A stretch of DNA of 64,000 bases from Seriola aureovittata (lineage: Eukaryota > Chordata > Actinopteri > Carangiformes > Carangidae): positions 8,996,501-9,060,500 of the forward strand of contig NC_079377.1 in NCBI RefSeq assembly GCF_021018895.1, read 5' to 3'. Every line of letters begins with the position of its first letter. Within the stretch, counting starts at the first letter, position 1. Positions 39,179 through 51,804 of this stretch are shown here, piece after piece. The notes beneath the pieces were generated by a model. It ran no database searches and was not told the DNA's origin. It saw nothing but the letters and a program-made list of their open reading frames with translations. The position numbers and the translations under genes are program-made.

Positions 39179-42135
39179 AATGTGGTGTTCTTTGTGGAGA
39201 CAATCTCAAGGAACTTGAGCCAGTGTGTGCGACAGTGTGTTGATCTGTGTGGATGATGACCTGATGATGACCTCTGTGGGTCTGTTTGGGTCACATGGGG
39301 GCAATTGGCATCAGCTTTATGGCCAGGTGATGACAATTATTCTGGACTATGGAGGAGCAGGGGAAAAACTCCACCCAAAGAACAAGGTTACACACACTCT
39401 CAGACACTGTATTAACAGACATGAATCCCCACGAACACACAGCAAGTTTCCACTCAAAGAAACACAATTCACACCAATCTAGCACCTTGAGATTGTGAGA
39501 GACTGTGAACGAGGAGCTTCAGGCAGCTGGGAGGAGGTAAAGAGGACAAAGAGTGAGCGAGAAAGAGGCAGAGGCAGACACTTTGATTTCCAATGTCCTT
39601 TCAATGAGGTCATCTCATACGCCTCAAAACATGCACAACGTACAGCTCACATACATACCTCTGTTGCACTCACTCAACTGCAGCCCCTGACTGCAATAAC
39701 AGAAGAAAAGAGAAGCCCAGCATGCCCAGTCTGCAAACAGTAACAGTATATCAAAACACAAACATGACAATATAGCATACCCACAAGTGGAAGTCTGATT
39801 CAGTTTAAGGCCCCCGCCGGTGTTTGTGGAGGTTTAAGCCCATTTAACCTGCTGCAGACCCATTTCTCAAAGTATGTTTTTAGATTGATTCCCTGCCTTG
39901 TTTACCATTCATTTCATTGATGTTGTTATGTCTTCTTATTGTCCCAATGTGGTAATGCAGTTGTAAGCAGAGACCATTTTATAAAAACTTGCCATTAGTG
40001 GTGATGAAGAAAAAAAAAACAAGCCGTTTGCCTGGTAATATCTTTGGAAAGTCAAAACCCAAGCAGTCATCACAGCAAGAAGTCAACGTACAGAGTAATA
40101 CTGAGCAAAGTAAGGAGAGGTGACATGGTTACGTTTATCAAACACATGATCACTAGTCTCAGTTAATTCACGAGCTAACCCTTACATTTGAGTCCACTTT
40201 CAGTAGAAAGATGCGTGCCTGCACTGATCTTTTGACAGTTTGTAGAAAAACAGACAGAGACATAAAGGAAGGGAGATGGACAAATGGTACGTCTGGCATG
40301 TATAGTGTTTCTGCAGTCTGCTCCCGCCAAATCAGTCAGCTGCTGATGAGAAATCTCTCTCCGCTCAGCCACAAAGGGAGCTAAAGTTACCCTGTGACTA
40401 ATGCACTGTCCCGCTCATTTCCTACACCTTTTCCAAACTTCTCCACTTCCTCTCATCTCATCTATTTCCCTGCTCATTTAATCTTCCCTTCGCTTGGACC
40501 CTCACCTCCTCCAGTCTACTACCTCCGTCTCTTGGAGCTCTCTTCCTTATCTGTGTCCACCTTCTGGCTGGATTCAAGTCGACAGTAAACTTTAATGCCA
40601 TCGGATACAACGTCACACTTACAGATGGAAGTAAGCGAAGCTTTGGCGAGGGGTGAATATAAGGCACACGGGAGTCACCAAGGGGGTGGGGGCTTCTTTG
40701 GAGTTCAAAGGTGAATGAGATCTTGGTGCTGTGGGACGGAGTGATGAGGTGAACCGGAGTGCTGAGAGAGACTCCAGACAGAATCAAGTATCAGTCCAAA
40801 TCCCTGCTTGTTCAGATCCATCAACTCTGGAGAGTCTGGAGACATCCAAAATGTTTAGAAATTATAAATCTTGCTGATGTTCTCTCTTTTCCCCTCTCTC
40901 ACACACAATTGTCTGTACATGTGAGGACCACTGGCTAAATTCACTTTTACATCTACAGCCATGCTTCTTAATGAGCGTATTTTTTGTTCAGTTTCGGAAA
41001 AAGCCCTTTAATGAAAGGTATCAGCATGCATCCACACTGATCTGTTACTAAATAGACAGAAATGTATCAGTTGCTGGCCATCTGTCTTTCTTTTGGATGC
41101 TTTTATTGCATAACTTATCCAGAATAAAAAAGCAAGCAAAAAAAAAAAAAAATTGATGAAGACACTTCTTACATCTGTGAAAAGCCTAAAAAAAAAATTC
41201 AGCCTCCCTGAAAATCTCTGTCATCAGAGGAGTAACAGAGTTGGCAGAAACAGACAAATCATCAACCCTGTTCAATAAAATACTAATTAAAAACAAGCAC
41301 AGACAGACTTGGCAGATTAATGGCACCACAAACTAGGGCGGGAACCCTAAGTACAGCACTGCAGGTTTTACTGCTGAAAACACACAAAGTTGTTATGTGA
41401 ATACTTAGGCCACAATTTTAGAATTAATAATATCTTTTTATGTCTATATTTTTAGATGGCCAAACAAAAGTGAACATACTTTAAACACACAGTAAGTCCT
41501 TACTCAAAACATAATGTAATTCTACAGAAAATGAAATAAAAAACCTCTGCCAAAATGACATCAGTTTACAGAAACATCCCTGTTGCGAAGCTTCAAAAGC
41601 TCAAACTATTTCTCATAAGTACGATAATGCGCAAATACACATGCTGTACACTCGCTTTTGTTGAGTTGGGACAGGCAATAGATACGGTATCGGAAGAAAT
41701 TTGACTCATCACATTGTCTTTTAGTTTTTATGCCAGCTCAGACTGCTAGTAAATCAACTCTGTTGGACGCTGTGTTTAGAACTTTGAAACAAATCCCCTT
41801 GTCTGTTTTAAACTGCTCCACATGGTGGGGTTCTGGACTGTAATAATCATGATCCCTCTCCTTCTATTGGTATGTTGTACTAGTTGTATCCACTTTCAAA
41901 TATTGATCCTCTATCTTCAGCTAGACAGTATGTTTTACATTAATGTGCACGTACATTACTCACAACCCCCCTTTTCATAATCTGCTTATTAGTATGTCTG
42001 CTCTGCACATTGGCAAGAATTCACAGCCTTGTGTTCTCAAACCAAAGTAAAATTCTGCAAGTGTAGTGAGATTTCCCTCCAATACAAATCAACTTGTTTC
42101 AAGAGACCAACCTGCCTGACAATGAAAAACAACTC
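39179..42135. other. non-coding region
   Basis: No gene recognised. It includes a compositionally balanced stretch at 39800-39935 that could be conserved, and poly(A) runs near 40009-40018 and 41140-41153. Open frames up to about 110 codons have no recognisable homology. Confidence 0.6.
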
Positions 42136-42290
42136 CACAGCAGCAGCAGCAGCCAGGGTGACAGTGTACAGTTTCCCCTGGACACAGCTGAATGCTCTGC
42201 CTCCATACACTGAGAGTGTGCTGCTAATGTCTCATAATGGCTTGCATATGTTCACGAATGGGCTTTTTCATTTGTCTTAGCAGCTGAAAC
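42136..42290 (+). repeat. paired non-coding segment, copy A
   Basis: Shares GTGACAGTGTACAGT, GACACAG(C/T)TGAA, ACTGA(G/A)AGTGT, CTAATGTCTCATAAT and GCTTGCAT in the same order and orientation with 43818-43977, 1,676 bp downstream. Identity is about 80% by eye over the best 90 bases. Weaker similarity continues rightwards to about 42360 (AGTGTTCCTGATAATGTGTC). Either a local duplication or two copies of an unrecognised repeat. Confidence 0.65.
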
Positions 42291-42471
42291 TTAATTTTAT
42301 ATTCAGGATATTTGTGCAATCACTTTCAAGTGTTCCTGATAATGTGTCTGTCTGCGCAGGAAGTTCCACAGCTGAGGGGCCTGTTCTACCTCCCAGTATT
42401 ATTGATACTTCCTGATTATTACCCAGCTCTGTTATCCTATTATTTGTTGTTTAGAAAAAGCGGAATATTAA

Positions 42472-42487
42472 AAAAAAAAAAAAAAAG
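42472..42487 (+). repeat. poly(A) tract
   Basis: About 16-17 uninterrupted A. Confidence 0.95.
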
Positions 42488-42540
42488 GTATTATTTTGAG
42501 TGTAATATGTTCTCGTTTTAAAACTCTGTTCTAAAAGGAA

Positions 42541-43010
42541 AGAGACGGCCATTTTAGCTTTGAATCAGAAATAATGGTCCATCCTAACACACCTGAAAAC
42601 GCACATCACATGACCATTTACGAACACTGGGCATCTGTGTGCTGAAGTAAACACGAAGAAGAATGTCTACTCCGAAGTTGGTTAGTTACAGGAAATGCTA
42701 CGGACGAGGAACGGCAAAGGCAGTTGAAAGCCAGTTTAAATGTAGAATTTAACTGCGCAACAGCTGTTAGCAAAAACAACAAGATCAGTAACGCTTGTCA
42801 TTCATTTTTCACGCTGCATTCACCACTGGTAGACGAGGCTGATAAGACCCAATCAGGGAGAAGTGGGTGTCTGCACCATCGTTTCCAAAGGTCTACATTT
42901 TTGTCCTTCCAGACAACAACGCAACCTGGACTTTTTAAACTAAAAACTCTAAAACTAAAGTTTTAAGGCCTCGAAAACACATTAGTGTGGATGTTGCCTA
43001 GGCTTCCTAG
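42541..43010. repeat. possible degenerate fish-type interspersed repeat
   Basis: Features such as CACACCTGAAAACGCACATC, GCTGAAGTAAACACGAAGAA, AACAACGCAACCTGGAC and TTAGTGTGGATG recall, from memory, a dispersed fish repeat with such blocks. Termini could not be defined and the assignment is weak. It could equally be unique sequence. Confidence 0.3.
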
Positions 43011-43817
43011 AAAAGTTTGCAAATAACAAAGGAAAGGTAAAACTTTAAATTATCTCACCTACTTTTCAGATTTTTTTTTCTATAAGGCCAAATATAAGAC
43101 TAAATATAATATAATATGATAAAACAGACCGGAACAAGATAATAAAACAGAACTTATTATTACCTGATTATCGCACTCAGACCCTCCACAGAGACACATT
43201 TTTTCTTTTATTCTTTTTACTTCTATCCCTCTTTGTTTCTGGAGCCAGAGTGAACACTAAATCCTTGGCTGGCAGAGAGTCTGACAGTTTAGCTTGTGTG
43301 GATCTGTAGACAATTATCTGTGTCTGTACATGAGGATGATGTCTCTGGGCCGTAAAGAACTGAGGTGATAGTGGCCAAAATAGACCAACCAGCCTAAGAA
43401 AAAAATCCCCTTAAAATGAGGTTTGTAATGTTTCTCACCTTGTTCTGATGTTAAACCAATAAAGGTGAAGGGAAGGCTAAGTGCATGAATGGACACGCTG
43501 TCTGTCAAAGAGTCAAGAATAATTACTCCAAACACTTGCTGGGTTGATGTGATGAAAAGCAGCACTTCTTGTATCAAATATATTCCTCTACCAGCGGGTG
43601 AAAAGGCCACATACCGAGCTAATTGTCAGGAAACACAATGTCTGAATTGTGCATGTGTGTGTTAGTGTGCTCCCACATAGGTGTTTGGTGGTGTGACTGT
43701 TTGCAGAAACCAGTGGCGTAACTTGATAAGCAATCCGAGATTTGAGCTCAGTTAGCAGGTGGACGGGTCGCCGGGAGGGAAAGCTTACGATTGGCTCGAA
43801 AAGAAAAAAAGCCACTT

Positions 43818-43977
43818 TACAGCAGCAGCTTGGGTGACAGTGTACAGTTCTCCCTTGACACAGTTGAACGCAGTGCTTCAATGCACTGAAAGTGTATTAC
43901 TAATGTCTCATAATTGCTTGCATGTGTATGCGTGTATTCAAGAATGGGATTTTCCAGTTGTTATAGCCGCTTCAACG
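43818..43977 (+). repeat. paired non-coding segment, copy B
   Basis: Partner of 42136-42290 with the same block order. Weaker similarity extends to about 44035 (AGGTGTTCCGTGAATGTGTC). Between the two copies lies ordinary non-coding DNA. Confidence 0.65.
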
Positions 43978-45369
43978 GCAAATTGATAAACAGTGTGAAG
44001 CCGCTCTCAGGTGTTCCGTGAATGTGTCTCTGCTCGTGTTTTTGAACTTGTAGCTATCCATCTGGGTCTATGTATGTAACTGTAACCCTCTCGGTGTGAC
44101 TGGAGCAGGGTCAAGCTGCTGGGCTGCTCCTCAGGTGAGCCACAGAGGCAGTATGGGTAAGGCTATCCACCTGAGAACTGCCTAGGGAATTGTGGGTCTT
44201 TGTGCAGTGGAGAAAGGCAGGGCCCTCCAGCGTGCGTCTTCTGAATAAGAGCCACTCGTGCTATTTTACATAACATACAATAACATCACCACAGGACGCA
44301 CCAATCGAATCAATAGGCTTTTCTGCCCCCTTTTGCTGAGACCTTGTGTGCAATGATCACTCCCAAGCCCACCTTAACTCCACTGTTAAACAATACCAAG
44401 GTAGTATATGAACACCACACACCACTGTTCTTCTCAGTGAAAACATGTGGTCTTGAGAAGCTCAGTACATATTTTGTGACGCAAGGTAACTGATGCTTCT
44501 TTTTTCTTTTTTTAAAACAAACAACAGATTCTCTGAATACAGAGACAGTGAGGATGAATAATCTAGAAGAGAAGCAATTAAGTTGTTTTCTTCAATTTAC
44601 TTCTTTATCATGGAGACAACTTTTTTTGTCTCATTTTCAGCTTTGCACTCTTCATAACTTGTGGCTGTGGGTGGCCCAGTTCATTCCTCACAATTTCTTT
44701 AATTAAACTAATATTTACCTTCCCAGAAAGACAAAGAGTGTGAGATCAGGTGAGAGAAAGAGAGAACGGGAGATGTATTTCTTAAGGTAGAGAATTTCTA
44801 TGTAACTACAGCTGGTTCTTCTCACGGTGTCTCTTTGGGGAATAAAACTGAGAGAGGGCGGGAGGCTGCGCAGCCATAGGCGATCACATTCTCTACTATT
44901 GAATTTCACATGTTTCCATTTCACACTCGTGCATACGCTCCAGGAGTGCCACAGTTGCATTTTTGGCCCGTCCTGTCGAGACGCTTTCAGGTGTCGGGAG
45001 GAATGCTCGCTGTGGTGATTTACAATTGTCTTAGAAATGACAGGTAATATCTACGAGGGGCTTGGGGAAGAATAGACGAGTGTAGGGTGTGTGTATGTGT
45101 GGGGGTCTGAGGGCAAGACCAGGCAGATGTAGGTGGAGGTGGTGGTAAAATACATCTTTGTGTAGTTGCCAAACACCCCATCGCACGCCTCATGATGCTC
45201 TTGAGATCCTCTCTGCTCCATCCTGCCTCTACAGCTACAGGGTGGAGGTGGTGCAGGGGGGCACACCTTCTACATACAGACTGACCTTTGTTCCACGCTT
45301 CTACCTACGCAAAAGTGCCTGTCACTCACATAAACACACAGCAGAAAGAGAAAGATGGAAGGATTGAAA

Positions 45370-45381
45370 GGGGGGGGGGGG
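45370..45381 (+). repeat. poly(G), about 12 bases
   Basis: Uninterrupted G run. Confidence 0.9.
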
Positions 45382-45711
45382 TTCTGTAAATAGCTGCTGT
45401 CAATCTCCCCTCTGACCTCTCCTGCACATTCCTCCCCTTCCTTGCTTATTAGTCGTATATTAGCTTTTCCATTTGTCTCTGCTCACCCCTGACGGGCTGC
45501 GTGTTGTCATACAGGCATCGCGGACGGCCACATGAAACCATCTGAGAGGTGGGCACAAAGGTAGCTCTGTTTTTCCAGACGCAAGGCAGCCGTGTAAATT
45601 GAAGCGTCGGTATAGATTGTGACAGCAAAAATGGGGCCGAGAGCAGGATGTGTGTGCGTGTGCATGTGTGCGTGTGTGAAACAGTTACCCACTCTACTCA
45701 CCGCAAGCAAA

Positions 45712-45734
45712 CCCCCCCCCCCCCCCCCCCCCCC
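45712..45734 (+). repeat. poly(C), about 23 bases
   Basis: Uninterrupted C run, long for a vertebrate genome and prone to length error in sequencing. Confidence 0.95.
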
Positions 45735-47281
45735 AGCCCTCCTGCCCTCCTCAGCCCATAGCCAAGCCAGCCAACACCTGAAGCTTATTAAACAGAAATC
45801 TCCACTGCGCCATAGATGTAACTTGAAACCCATATTGACTTTTAGGGGGAGCTTCATAAATCTTTTTGGTTCTCTCCTTCCTCTCTCGTCAACATTCCTT
45901 CTATATCCCACAGAACGCTGTTTCAAAAAGGAAAAATGTTTGCCACTCTGCTGTTGACAAAATATTTAAACCTTACAGGCGCGCTAAACAAACGTAGCAC
46001 ACTGAGAGTCCTGCAGGAAAACGCATAAATATTGATTCTGTGGTGAAACTGAATCCGTATTCATTAAAAATGGATGGGACAGATGTCATGAGTGCTTGCA
46101 CATGGAGAAAATATGAAACATATTACTCTTTTATATGGAGGAATGTGTGAACTGTCCTTATTGTGGTGATGAAAGTGACTTTAGGGGAATTAGAATAAAA
46201 CGACCATATGCTGTTGCTCTGCAAAAGTAGATGTTTTTGGCTGAAGTTTGAAGGTATTCATTTTCAAAAAACATATTTTAAGTTGTCCAAAACAAAAAGG
46301 ACTACTTACTTAACAATAAACTTGTTCAGGAGCATGAATGAAAAAGAGGATCAGACAAACCAATAGGTGTGCTTGTGTTTATCTTTGATATTAGATGACT
46401 GGTGAAAATCATTCAAATATAAAAGTCAGAGACCAGTTTCCCAATGGGAAAGTGGATCCCATGTTTGTATTTATAAAATTTACAAACACACTGAAACCTT
46501 ATATTGATTTCATTTGATTAAATTTTTTAATTACTTTGTGAGAATTGTTTCTGATTTATTTCCAACTTCTCTTTAATATCTTTTACCACAACTGTTTTCT
46601 GAGCTCAATGTGTCGCAGATCACCTTGTTGACTGTAAAGTACAGTGAATGCTGTCTTCTTGCTCCAGGATATGCAACAGTTGATGTGTGGGGACATATAA
46701 CATAGGTCGGCCAGTGCGCATCATGTGATCCAACAGTACTGAGTGTGGCCACTACGCCAAAATCGATTCACAGGCCAGCACTGTTCCAGGGGGAGGACAG
46801 GAAAATCTTTTCTGTGCAGTACAGTAACATAATATTTCCATGGTGTGAACTCCTCTGGCAACTTTATTCACCACAATGAAGCATCTTTACATTGAGGTGA
46901 TGTGAAACAGAGGTGCAGAAATATGAAAGTAGTAGCAGGATATACAGGAAGTGATGCTTTGTGGGGGCCTGAAGGTGTATTTAGGTTACCTACGTGATGA
47001 ATGTATAAGCAAGGAAAAGGACCATGACTTGCATGTACACCAAAGCATTATAATAAATTACAACATCTGGGTGCTATTCCCATCTGAGCAAGATACACAG
47101 CAGCAGGATGTTCCACACCGGGGGGACCCGGTTTGAATTTGTGGCTACATCACAGGCCGCCACTGCCAGAGCCCTGGGCTTAGAGCCGCAGAGTTCATGA
47201 CACGCTTCCCTCCCTGGAAAGAATGAGTGATCGCTGCGTACAATAAAAACTGGGCAGCAGCTTGATGTGTGTTTATATATA

Positions 47282-47302
<21 letters not shown>
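47282..47302 (+). repeat. (TG)n microsatellite
   Basis: About 10 perfect TG units followed by TATG-interrupted repeats. Confidence 0.9.
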
Positions 47303-47314
<12 letters not shown>

Positions 47315-47479
47315 GTACATGAAAGTGTCAGTGGGCAGGACTGGCAGCGGCTGCAGAGAAAGGGAATGGCGTAAAAGGAGAGCGAAGTAGAGAAGAGTGG
47401 AGGTGTTATAAACTGGAGACGTGCACAAAGGGCCCTCTGTGCAGGGGTGGCCAGTGGGTCACACACTGGCTTTGAGAGA

Positions 47480-47491
47480 CACACACACAAA

Positions 47492-47564
<73 letters not shown>
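47480..47564 (+). repeat. compound (ACGC)n-(CA)n microsatellite
   Basis: A short CA run, then about 11 ACGC tetranucleotides, then about 15 CA dinucleotides. Confidence 0.95.
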
Positions 47565-47566
<2 letters not shown>

Positions 47567-47747
47567 TCCTCAACCTGCTGCCACTAACTCCCCCAGGGGA
47601 ACCTTCCATTCTGAAGCTGCCCAGCATGAGCAGGGTGACCTCATATAAATAACATGACAAATAAGGAAAAAGTGAGTCCAGAAAAAAAAAAAAAGATGGA
47701 GAGAGTGGAGGAAAGACATGAGAGGGAGAGAGGGGAAAAATGCAGCG

Positions 47748-47748
<1 letters not shown>

Positions 47749-47783
<35 letters not shown>

Positions 47784-47791
47784 GCAGCAGC
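47749..47791 (+). repeat. (CAG)n trinucleotide repeat
   Basis: About 14 CAG units with one GAA interruption. Although open in some frames, the flanks show no gene, so it is treated as non-coding. Confidence 0.95.
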
Positions 47792-50700
47792 CTGTTGAAT
47801 AGGGATTTCTTCTCTCTGGCGACAATGTCTCATTGTTTTTCAGAGGATGGGTGAGCGGGGAAAAACCACTGCAGTTGTGGAATGTTTGAGTCTCATTCAT
47901 TGGCCCCATTTTATCCTTTTTAAAACATTTCCTCTAATAACAGTTGTGCTCACGTACATAAATACAACGGCGATTTCCTTTGGCAAGTGTAGCTGTTATG
48001 ACATCTACCCCCAACAGGCAGAAGAGACACCGAGATTGTGTATGTCTGCGAGAGAGAGACGGCAGAAAAACTGTGTTTATAGACTCTGGCGTGCATTTGT
48101 GTATTTGTGTGTCTGTAGAGCACTGACGGTTTACACAAGAAACTGTACTCTTTACCCCCCGCAGAGCTCAGAGCGTCTGACAAGCTGGCTGGCACTCCAT
48201 GCTTACTTCGCTGCCTGTTGCCAAATCTGCTACCTGACAGTGCTGCTAATAAAAACCTGAGGCACTAAACAAATATCTTAAATTGGAGTGCAGTGGGAAA
48301 AAAGCCTTTAGTCGCCAGTTGCTTGTTTTCATCTATTTCTGCTTTTCTTGCAGAACTGCCAGTATCAGAATGCCTATAGCTGTGTTGTTGTGTTCAATGA
48401 CTTTGTTGTTCAGAGCGGAGCCCCCGTCCAGAGACCACACCAAAGTTAAGCTCAAAATCCAAAACATCATGGCCAAAGTCATACACCAAATAGGACAAGT
48501 GTCCTGCGAGCGTCATTGGCAAACTAAACAAACAAACAAAACACTGTATAACAAAAAAAAGGCGTCAAATTGAAGTGTTTTCTTACTCAGCCTGTCTGGA
48601 CAGGCCGAGCCGAGCCTCTCACTCTGCCAGACAATTTTCCATATGGCGCTCGGCTAACCCATAAAGATTAACTATCTGATTCTCTCATGAGAAACCAGAC
48701 AGAATGCTTTGTGATGGGAAACACACATGAGAGGTGAGATTAATGGAGCATTATCCAAAGACTGCAAGAATCCAAATAGTGCTCCATATATGGGGCTCGT
48801 CCTTCTCCCCCTGCCTCTTTTTCCTCTCTTCCGATACAGTACACCTCCATTCAAGAGAGGAGGACATAAATATTTACAGTAATGAGATTGCATGTAAGGA
48901 CAAGACTTTTTTTTGCAAACCTCAGAAACAACCACTAATGTTAGATCATTAAGTCAGTTGGTGGGATAATCACTCTGGAAACAAAACTTCACAACACAAA
49001 CTCTCCTGCGATTTTACACTATAATGTATCAGTCAAACTGAATTAATTCACATTATTCACAATCCCTTTTGTTTTGAGATTTAATTGTGGCGAAGGTTTG
49101 ATTTTGTTCAGGAGTCAAAATAGAAGCAGGTGTAAATTCCTGGCTTCACTGAAGTCCCGCAGGTGAAGACATGCTTGTGGCTTTTGGTTTAATTAGTTAT
49201 TTTTCTGGATGAATACACCGTAGACTTGCTGGGTATGTCTCTCTCCAGTGCTAAGAGCTAAATTGCTTCATTGAACTCTTAATTGAAGGTCGGCCTTTCA
49301 CCTCCTACCGAGATATTGCTTCACATGTTCCCCCGCGGCTCTTTGGACTCAGAATGTTCGAAGCGAGATCTCGTGGAGCACGTAGAACTCAGAGCTTTGG
49401 CTTAATAAAAGGGCTGACATGTTATGAAACAGGGAGAAATAACTAACCTCTGATGTCTCGCTTGATACGTTGCACCAAAAGTGTCAATGAAAAAATACCT
49501 TGGCTATGAATCAGCACTATATCACAGGGGTCCCCCGTAGCTGCAGCTCGGACGCACAAAGGTTGACATGAGCGGAGGAGACAGAGGGTATGTAGTTTGC
49601 CTCTTGGGGAATGTTTCTCAGAGCTTCTGAGTAGGCCAAAACACACTCTCAGCTGTGGTGGCTAAGCAGCTGGCTGCCTGGGCTGATGCATGCCTTTGTG
49701 CCTCAAAGGATTTCCAGTTGCCAGCGCTGACAGGAAGTGATCTGGTGATGCTGCCCTAGGACAGAGTGCGGGGTCCCTAACTGATTCTGACATACTCTGG
49801 AAGAGGGATGGTCCTGAATCTCATCTGGGAGACAATCCACTTCGAGGAGAGGTAAACAGTTAAAGGAAAATTCCACTTTTTTGTTTTACAGGGCAAAAAA
49901 TGTGCAGTCGAACAATCAGGCCGGTTGTAAACAAGCTGGTAGATTTGCCTAATTATCTAAACCACTTTATCTCCATGTAAAACCAAAATTGCCTGCACGG
50001 CTAAAGTGAATGCAGCTGGTCAAAGTTCAGCCAGGAACTCGTATAGCTCGTCATACAAAATAGATTTTTACTTTTACCATACCATTACACTATGGACGTT
50101 TACAATGGAGAGTATGGTTGATATTTTTAGTTTGACTAACCTGATAGATTGTTTAAAACCTGCAGGCTTCAAAACTACAAAAACAAGATGCAGGTTGCAT
50201 TAAAATTGAGGCTGGAAATGTTCTATATATTTGTTATTGTCAACAAAGTCCTTGAAAAAAAACAAAAATGTGTTGTGTCTCTTCTGAGACGACAGGTGGG
50301 GAATCCCTTGGCTATTTATTTAGGACTTAATCCTTAAAAATGAGTCATAATTACATGGTTTCCCTTTTAAAACAGCTGGGCACTCTTGCTTTTAGCGAAG
50401 GTTAAATTCAAACAGGGATAAATAGTGTGTTTAATGTTTTTCGGCAAATTTAGAGCAGTATGGAATCGATTTAAAATAAACAACGGTGGCCAGTCCTGTT
50501 TATTGTAATGAAGATGTGAGACATGTCACCTAGAGCACACGGTGTGGCTCATTAATGTGTTTTAAAGGTTTTGGCACGTACAGAGGAATAAGACATCAGG
50601 CTTCAGATACTCAGGAATTATTTGTTAGTAGAATCACTTTCAACGCTTTTGATGTTTTTGTGGGACTTGCAGACAATAACAAAAACAAAGACTATCACCA

Positions 50701-51775
50701 ACGTGTATCCTTAAATAATATTTATGTCCTTCTTAATCTTTTGTCTCATCTATAGAAACCTTTCAAATGCACAGCCCGAGCACAGAGAACTGTCAGTGAG
50801 TTGATAAATCAAGCTGTCTTCACACCCCTGTCATAAGTCATAAGTCATTCCAATGAGCCGGGCTGGGCTGACTTAAAGAAGAAGCTCCTAATCAGGCTCT
50901 GTGTGCAGACTCTCTCTCACACCTGGACCAGCTCCAGGGCCTGTGCTTTAAAGAGCTGTCAGTCAAAAGCTTAAGCTCCTGTGTGCAGGCTTGGGGCACC
51001 ACTTAACCCTCCTCCAACAACTGCACCTGACCGAGCTTGTGCTGGGACGTCACCTCGCCTCGGGCGAAAAGACACACAACTGGCTCACTCTGTAGCCGCT
51101 GGCATATGTGCCAGCCACTGTGTTACAGAGAGAGAGAGAGACGGGATAGAGGGAGAACTGACTTTGCTTTTTCGTCATTCTTGATGATTTGTTAGGGAAA
51201 GAGTTGGATGCTAGAGTGGGAAAGTGCTTGGACATAGCAACGCCTCACAGATATCTCCATGCACTCCCATTGCCCTCATAGATCTTGGCAGTCCATGGTG
51301 AAGTGAGATACCATAAGAAAATAAAACATGGGCCTCACAGTGCTGGACTTGAGCCCCTCTCACACAGTCTGTATGCTGAGCGCTGCCAGAGCAAACATGG
51401 TGGCTGTTATTGTAGAGGACAATTACATACAGTTAAAAGTATACTCCTCAGCCAGCGCCGGCCCGTTTTAAAACCCACTGTGAATAGAAGAACAAACACT
51501 GGGAGGAGCGCTCTCTCTCTCTCTCACACACACATACTCACACACACAGAGTACACACCAAGTGAAACCACGCGGCCACACATACACACACGTGCATTCG
51601 TGCATTTAGCTTCAGCCAACCGTGAACTCCCAGGCATCCACTTTCACCCAGCCTGACTGTTCGTCTAGCGACCCTGCTGTCCAGCGTCCAAATGGCACAA
51701 TTATCTGCAATTTATGCTCAGACAAAACGGATCACTTCCCTGGTAAATGAAATTCCCCATTAGGAAGAGCAACAA

Positions 51776-51804
51776 GGGGGTGGGGGGTGGGTGGGTGGGG
51801 GGGG
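51776..51804 (+). repeat. G-rich tract, possible quadruplex
   Basis: At least four G-runs of three or more separated by single T. Confidence 0.8.

Noticed and set aside
47101..47160. tRNA-like B box (GGTTTGAATTTG) suggesting a tRNA or SINE
   Set aside because: Not a good B-box match, no paired A box or cloverleaf. No tRNA gene found anywhere in the window.
47406..47909. Frames of 160-167 codons with poly-Cys, poly-Ala or Arg-Thr-His runs
   Set aside because: Driven by the (CAG)n, (ACGC)n and (CA)n repeats, with no homology outside them.
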